From NCBI GenBank assembly GCA_964493695.1, contig CAZBPG010000080.1:1-18048 (forward strand): DNA of 18,048 nt, read 5' to 3'. A program made the translations under genes and the position numbers. Of the stretch, positions 14,274-18,048 are shown in pieces (the stretch's first letter is position 1; each line of letters starts with the position of its first letter). The notes below the pieces were generated by a model, which made no database searches, was not told the origin of the DNA, and saw only the letters and a program-made list of their open reading frames with translations. The DNA is from Bog-950 sp964493695. Lineage in GTDB: Bacteria > Bacteroidota > Bacteroidia > Chitinophagales > LD1.

Positions 14274-15632
14274 TCACAACTTGAACTTTGCTAAATACTC
14301 CGGCATTACTTCGCTGTTTTCGATAGAAGAGAGCGTTTCGCGCTTACGGATTAAATGCGGCTTGTTTTGCATATCAATCATTACCACTGCAGGTCTTAAA
14401 GAAATAAACTGCATCCATTGCGTCATGTTATAGGCTCCTACATTATGCACAACCACCTGGTCATCCTTCTTCAATGGAGGCAGGGTAACGTTTTCGCGAA
14501 TCACATCTATGTTCATGCAGAGTGGGCCGTAGAGCACACAGTCTTCGGTGTAGTTGCTGAATTCCTGAGCGGGAGAAACCTTGTGGTCGTACCAAAACGA
14601 AGTGAACATTACATTCACTCCAAAATCTAAAATTGTGGCGCGCCTTCCATCGCTCAAACGCTTGTTGCTGATTACAGTGCCCAGTAAGAATCCTGCTTCG
14701 TCAATTAATGCGCGACCGGTTTCCAAAATAAGCAAAGGCAATTCATCTTTTCCAAAACCGGCATTGAGAATAGCCGTGGTAATAGCTTCAGCAAACTGTT
14801 CGAAGTTAGGGTTTGAATCTGTGCCCTGCAGGTATGAACCCTTCAGTGTATTCTTAGACGCAAAGCCACCACCCATATCAATGTATTGAATATCGCGTTT
14901 GAATTTTCGCTTGATACCAAGCGCGAGGTCGCTCATTTTACCGGCTGCAATGCCATACGCACTTGGCGAAAGCATGAAGGTTCCGATGTGGCAATGCAAA
15001 CCAATCAGTTCTAATTTATCGGCAAGAACAATTTTGTTGATGGCATCCCATGCCTGTCCGTTTTCGTAGTTGAAACCGAACCGGTCCCATATTGGGTAAA
15101 TACCGGTGTCCATATTTACACGAATAGCCACATTGGGACGTGCTTTTAATTCTTCCGCTAATTCTGTTAACCGGTAGAGTTCATCGAGGTGGTCAATGTG
15201 TATAGGTGAATTGTTCTTGATAGCAGCTGTTAAATCTTCATCAGTTTTATCGGGGCCGTTAAAAATTACTTTGTTACCGGGCACACCGTTTTGAATAGCC
15301 TTTTGATATTCAAACCCGCTAACCACTTCGCCCCATGAGCCTTCCTGATGAAACACATTACATACCGCATTGATGTAATTGGTTTTGTAACTCCACGCAA
15401 ATTGCACCTTAGGGTAACGTGTTTTAAAAGCACGGTTTGCTTCTTTGTAGGTATTGCGGATAGTTTTTTCGGAAATAACAAACAGCGGTGAGCCAAAATC
15501 TGCCAGCAGTTTTTTTACGCTTACATCAGCAATGTGGCTGACCGGTGCGTACTCGGTACGCATTCCGAATTTATTCATTAAGCCGGTGTTTAACCGTTGA
15601 ATGAGGGGCCTTTCGTATTGGAGTTTTTTCAT
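14274..15632 (-). CDS. Fold-type III PLP-dependent amino-acid decarboxylase (DapDC/ODC-like)
   Basis: The 452-residue protein starts at the ATG at 15632; a TTG at 15677 would overlap the ATP-grasp gene. An alanine-racemase-like barrel comes first: Lys83 in WSYKTNY binds PLP, HCHIG (213-217) stacks on the cofactor, and GGG (254-256) and ETGR (304-307) bind phosphate and substrate. The C-terminal beta domain adds the active-site cysteine in GPLCMNID (Cys372) and the tyrosine in GAYNM (Tyr401). All catalytic parts appear intact. The family includes diaminopimelate, ornithine, arginine and carboxynorspermidine decarboxylases, and BtrK, which decarboxylates glutamate bound to a carrier protein. 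The substrate cannot be read from the sequence. Being encoded right after an ATP-grasp ligase and a PqqD-like protein, without other lysine-pathway genes, argues against housekeeping LysA and for a dedicated pathway. Confidence 0.88.
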   Translation of the reverse strand: MKKLQYERPLIQRLNTGLMNKFGMRTEYAPVSHIADVSVKKLLADFGSPLFVISEKTIRNTYKEANRAFKTRYPKVQFAWSYKTNYINAVCNVFHQEGSWGEVVSGFEYQKAIQNGVPGNKVIFNGPDKTDEDLTAAIKNNSPIHIDHLDELYRLTELAEELKARPNVAIRVNMDTGIYPIWDRFGFNYENGQAWDAINKIVLADKLELIGLHCHIGTFMLSPSAYGIAAGKMSDLALGIKRKFKRDIQYIDMGGGFASKNTLKGSYLQGTDSNPNFEQFAEAITTAILNAGFGKDELPLLILETGRALIDEAGFLLGTVISNKRLSDGRRATILDFGVNVMFTSFWYDHKVSPAQEFSNYTEDCVLYGPLCMNIDVIRENVTLPPLKKDDQVVVHNVGAYNMTQWMQFISLRPAVVMIDMQNKPHLIRKRETLSSIENSEVMPEYLAKFKL

Positions 15633-15645
15633 AATGCTTCTGTAT

Positions 15646-16695
15646 TTATAGCTCTCCAAGGGTGGAGATGGTTTCAAATTCTTTTAAATCGCAAATCATA
15701 TCGTAGCTATAGCGGATGAACATTTTGCCGATGTCGTAATGTTCGAACGGTTTTACTTTCTCACCAAGCGCGAGTTTTAGCAATGCCTCCGGATGGTTTT
15801 GCCCGGCACCAACAGCAAGATAAACCCAGGCCGGTGTGCGCGGATTTATCTCAATCAAAAAATATTCTCCGTCATTGGTTTTTATCATTTCCAACTCGCA
15901 AGGCCCGCGCCAGTTGCAATTGCGAATAAGTTTGCGGGTAATGTTCAGCAGTTCATCATCTTCTAAGGTAATGCCTGCCCATGCTTTTCCTTTATCGGTA
16001 ATTACCTGCTTGCGCATGGGTACCGCCCCTATGGTGTTTCCTTTTCCGTCACCAAGTGCCGTAACGTTAACTTCGGTGCCGTAAGTAAATTGCTGAATAA
16101 TAATCGGCAAGCCCCACTTGGCACTTATCTTATTAAAGTACTGCGCGGCTTGCTCCGGTGAATAGGCAACTGATGCATCGTAAAATTTACCTTTTACTAC
16201 CAGCGGATAGGTAAAATCTTTTGCGAGCGAAGAAATTTCTGCCGTGTTGAAAATCATTTTGCTCTTGGGCACGTTTATCTTATACTTCTTTCCAAACTCC
16301 GGAAGATTTGATTTGTGGCGCTCTTCAAATTGGTCCATGGTTGGCAGAAAACATTTTATGCCCAGCTCTTTTTCGAGGGCCGGTGCCATCTTTATAAAAT
16401 TGTAAAGTTCGGCATCGAAGTTCGGGATGATAACATCTATCTTCTCTATTCCATTAATGTATTTCAGCCGCTCCATGATGCTTGCGATTCCGGCAGACGG
16501 CAAAGGTATCTGGTAGGTTTTGTTCACCAGTTCATGCATATAGATGCCCGGTTCCAGCGCATCGTAACTAAGCCCGATGACGTGCACGTCATACACTTTG
16601 CTGTCGAGCAGGCCGCGTATTACCGGAATACCCGGGCCGGGGCTGTCAACATTGTTGAGACCGGTTACCGCTACATTAATTTTCTTTCTTGGCAT
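15646..16695 (-). CDS. ATP-grasp ligase
   Basis: The 349-residue protein starts with a Rossmann-like pre-ATP-grasp region (NVAVTGLNNVDSPGPGIPVIRGL, residues 7-29). The ATP-grasp fold (about 120-310) has YPLVVKGK (lysines 168 and 170, ATP contact), the QQFTYGTEVNV strand, CELEM (Glu267, Glu269) and the metal-binding IEINPR (Glu282, Asn284). It is closest in feel to the CarB-like ATP-grasp proteins often encoded in natural-product and peptide-modification loci, which join a carboxylate to an amine through an acyl phosphate. The substrates are unknown. Its ATG lies 20 bp inside the end of the PqqD-like gene and the decarboxylase starts 13 bp after its stop, so the three products probably act in one pathway. 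Confidence 0.88.
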   Translation of the reverse strand: MPRKKINVAVTGLNNVDSPGPGIPVIRGLLDSKVYDVHVIGLSYDALEPGIYMHELVNKTYQIPLPSAGIASIMERLKYINGIEKIDVIIPNFDAELYNFIKMAPALEKELGIKCFLPTMDQFEERHKSNLPEFGKKYKINVPKSKMIFNTAEISSLAKDFTYPLVVKGKFYDASVAYSPEQAAQYFNKISAKWGLPIIIQQFTYGTEVNVTALGDGKGNTIGAVPMRKQVITDKGKAWAGITLEDDELLNITRKLIRNCNWRGPCELEMIKTNDGEYFLIEINPRTPAWVYLAVGAGQNHPEALLKLALGEKVKPFEHYDIGKMFIRYSYDMICDLKEFETISTLGEL

Positions 16696-16936
16696 CGGTT
16701 TCGGTTAATTGCAGTTGTTCCAGCATCTTGGTAAAATCGTAAAAATCTTTTTCTACTGAATCGGCATCGGTGTTGTAAGCCTCCATCAGATGTTTCTTGA
16801 TTTTTTCGTGCGGCTCATTATCCTTGAGTTTGCGCAGAATTTCCAAGCCAATGGGGTTTACGGAAAACGAATCACCGGTAGAGGGGTTAAACACAAAGCC
16901 GGTATCGCTGAGTGCTATGTTCTTTTTAATTTTCAT
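16676..16936 (-). CDS. PqqD-like peptide-binding protein (RRE fold)
   Basis: The 86-residue protein fits PqqD family length. The N-terminal strand region GFVFNPSTGDSFSVNPIG (residues 13-30) and the helical part LEILRKLKDNEPHEKIKKHLMEAY with VEKDFYDFTKMLEQLQL match the three-stranded winged-helix fold. PqqD binds the PqqA precursor peptide and presents it to the modifying enzyme; the same fold is the RiPP recognition element in many peptide-modifying systems. In this locus it would deliver a peptide or carrier to the ATP-grasp ligase. No short precursor-like ORF is evident in the 234 bp upstream. It is the first gene of the six-gene operon, and the next gene overlaps it by 20 bp. Confidence 0.82.
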   Translation of the reverse strand: MKIKKNIALSDTGFVFNPSTGDSFSVNPIGLEILRKLKDNEPHEKIKKHLMEAYNTDADSVEKDFYDFTKMLEQLQLTETDAKKEN

Positions 16937-16969
16937 TTGAAGATGTTTTATTTTCTAAATGACAAATGG

Positions 16970-17023
16970 AATGCTCATGATTTTCTGCTTTTCTAATAAC
17001 TGAATCATGAGCATTTCATGATT
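16970..17023 (-). promoter_or_regulatory. Inverted-repeat operator or leader hairpin upstream of the PqqD-like gene
   Basis: AATGCTCATGATT (16970-16982) is the exact reverse complement of 17003-17015, separated by 20 bp. A third copy of TCATGATT at 17016-17023 forms another perfect inverted repeat with 17003-17010 (5-bp spacer). The palindromic box TCATGA therefore occurs three times (16975, 17005 and 17016) within 47 bp, starting 34 bp before the ATG of the operon's first gene. It could be a repressor/activator operator or an mRNA leader hairpin. The regulator is unknown. Confidence 0.6.
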
Positions 17024-17046
17024 ATTGATTTGAACCTTTGACGGCA

Positions 17047-17054
17047 CAAATATG
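17047..17054 (-). promoter_or_regulatory. Weak putative -7 box for the PqqD/ATP-grasp operon
   Basis: CATATTTG on the minus strand matches TAnnTTTG at 7 of 8 positions and lies directly upstream of the TCATGA boxes. No properly spaced TTTG is seen upstream of it, so support is limited. Confidence 0.3.
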
Positions 17055-17170
17055 TCAGGGTTTGCTCAACCACCGTTATAAGATTCGGGGAAAAAGTTAC
17101 AGGATTAAGATTGCGGGGAAGAAAGAGGTAGGCCGGCCCGGAGTTGTGTTACCACTACCGGGTAATTTTT

Positions 17171-17959
17171 TTACTTACACGCGGCTTGTTGCATAAGCAT
17201 TAAACTTTTACCGGTTACGGCATGTTGCTGAAAGCCAGATTTTATCAGGTAACCTTGCTGGCGAAGGCGCATCAATAGTTTTGCCAGCCCGCCTTTGGAG
17301 TAAGCGGTGAGCCTGCGCAGGTATTTGTATTCGCCCGGTTGCTCGTTATAGAAGTGAAGCAGCAATTTGGCCGCAGCTTCAACTGTGTAATTCTTTCCGC
17401 CACCAAAACCGGCCATTAACAGATGGCTGGCTAAGGGATAAATGTTTTCGCTACTCATGTTTAGCCGCAAGGGTAAAGGGTGAACGGGGGTTGTTTCTGT
17501 TTGGGGTGGCGGCAGTTCAGCCTCGGTTTTCTCATTGGTTCCCCATCCTGGTGTAGTATTGCTGTCAAGCAACTCTTTTGCCTCATCATGGCTTAACGAT
17601 AGGGAACCAAATGTTTCATTTGCTGCAACATTGTTTGTAGATAGGGAATCAAGTGATTGTTCGGATTCGAGTTGACTTAAAGATGGGGAATCAATTGTTT
17701 CCTTTGATTCAGATTTGTGTAAAGATAGGGAACCAAATGTTTGTGTTACCTCAACAGTGGGCATAGATGGGGAATCAAACACTTGTTTGGTCTCATACTC
17801 TTGCGACAAATTGCTCCCAAACGGCATTTTTGTTTCAAATTGCTGCTTAATGCCGCTTAATTCGGCTTTTATTGCTTCGTTTTGTTCCAGCAACAGATAG
17901 CAAAGCTTGCGAAGTGCTGCAACTTCTTGCTTCAATTCGGGTAAATCATCGTCTTTCAT
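17171..17959 (-). CDS. Unrecognised protein: coiled coil, 14-residue repeats, possible winged helix
   Basis: I do not recognise this 262-residue protein as a known family. I start at the ATG at 17959; a TTG at 17974 adds five residues. Residues 5-42 form a charged heptad-like helix (LPELKQEVAALRKLCYLLLEQ), probably a coiled coil for self-association. Residues 47-137 are six and a half 14-residue repeats starting at 47, 61, 75, 89, 103, 117 and 131 with the pattern [FIL][GD]S[LP]S. A proline/threonine-rich linker follows (about 138-165). The C-terminal part (about 172-255) is basic and helical; YLRRLTAYSKGGLAKLLMRLRQQGYLIKSG reads like a helix-turn-helix plus wing, so DNA binding is possible. 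No signal peptide or membrane segment is visible. A perfect -7 box (TATATTTG) lies 16 bp before the start. It does not appear to belong to the PqqD operon, which starts 234 bp downstream. Confidence 0.75.
   Translation of the reverse strand: MKDDDLPELKQEVAALRKLCYLLLEQNEAIKAELSGIKQQFETKMPFGSNLSQEYETKQVFDSPSMPTVEVTQTFGSLSLHKSESKETIDSPSLSQLESEQSLDSLSTNNVAANETFGSLSLSHDEAKELLDSNTTPGWGTNEKTEAELPPPQTETTPVHPLPLRLNMSSENIYPLASHLLMAGFGGGKNYTVEAAAKLLLHFYNEQPGEYKYLRRLTAYSKGGLAKLLMRLRQQGYLIKSGFQQHAVTGKSLMLMQQAACK
17549..17821 (-). repeat. Intragenic 42-bp repeats encoding 14-residue units
   Basis: The motif GATRGGGAAYC (plus-strand sense) occurs at 17598, 17640, 17682, 17724 and 17766, an exact 42-bp period, with degenerate units at both ends. 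Two subtypes (GATAGGGAACC and GATGGGGAATC) are interspersed. DNA conservation within the motif suggests recent duplication or homogenisation. The period equals that of the array at 1-504, although the sequences differ. Confidence 0.88.
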
Positions 17960-17975
17960 ACAAGGTTGTTTCAAC

Positions 17976-17983
17976 CAAATATA
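17976..17983 (-). promoter_or_regulatory. Putative -7 box for the repeat-containing gene
   Basis: TATATTTG on the minus strand matches TAnnTTTG fully and lies 16 bp before the chosen ATG (17959). No TTTG is seen at the -33 position. Confidence 0.45.
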
Positions 17984-18048
17984 ATAAATGATGAATGACT
18001 GTCGGTTTGCATACCTAAATAAAAAAGAAAGCGCAAATAGGATGCGTT

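Noticed and set aside
14274..15632. Assigning lysA to the decarboxylase
   Set aside because: Catalytic residues fit the whole fold-type III family, and the neighbours are not lysine-pathway genes. The substrate is undetermined.
17132..17164. Hairpin TTACC...GGGTAA and GGCCGGCC near the end of the right-hand gene as a terminator
   Set aside because: The stem is only about five base pairs, overlaps the region of the stop codon and lacks a downstream T run on the minus strand.

Overview
The window looks like chromosomal DNA of a member of the Bacteroidota, probably near Chitinophagales/Sphingobacteriales. The reasons are moderate GC, near-absence of Shine-Dalgarno spacing, promoter-like TAnnTTTG boxes, a fused alpha/beta E1 dehydrogenase, a SCO1-DUF420 pair followed by a tiny CSMC membrane protein, and hairpin-rich miniature elements. 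This assignment is inference from gene content; no 16S gene is present.

Layout. 1-504 is an array of twelve units with an exact 42-bp period that runs off the left edge. 505-881 holds no gene: it has a terminator, a 124-bp miniature inverted-repeat element with a 9-bp target duplication, and the trigger-factor terminator. Trigger factor (tig), tRNA-Leu(UAG) and thymidylate synthase (thyA) follow on the minus strand. A secreted endonuclease/exonuclease/phosphatase-fold protein is the only convincing plus-strand gene. A second hairpin-rich miniature element (4375-4540) separates it from the fused 2-oxoacid dehydrogenase E1 gene. Upstream of E1 lies a minus-strand cluster for cytochrome-oxidase assembly: SCO1, DUF420 (CtaM-like), a small CSMC membrane protein and a bacterial PH-domain membrane protein. 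A strong terminator at 9226-9253 separates this cluster from a secreted SUMF1/FGE-like protein.

The most interesting region is 10193-16936. Six tightly packed or overlapping minus-strand genes read, in transcription order: PqqD-like protein, ATP-grasp ligase, fold-type III PLP decarboxylase, a urea-transporter/M23-peptidase fusion, a TPR plus outer-membrane beta-barrel protein, and a secreted TPR protein. Together they resemble a make-and-move pathway: amino-acid ligation and decarboxylation in the cytoplasm, an inner-membrane channel carrying a periplasmic LytM-type domain, and an outer-membrane barrel with a periplasmic TPR partner. I do not know a described system with this composition. 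The product is unknown and no precursor peptide is visible. A 13-bp inverted repeat with three TCATGA boxes lies directly upstream and may control the operon.

The right end holds an unrecognised gene (17171-17959): coiled coil, six and a half 14-residue repeats encoded by another exact 42-bp periodicity, and a C-terminal region that looks like a winged helix.
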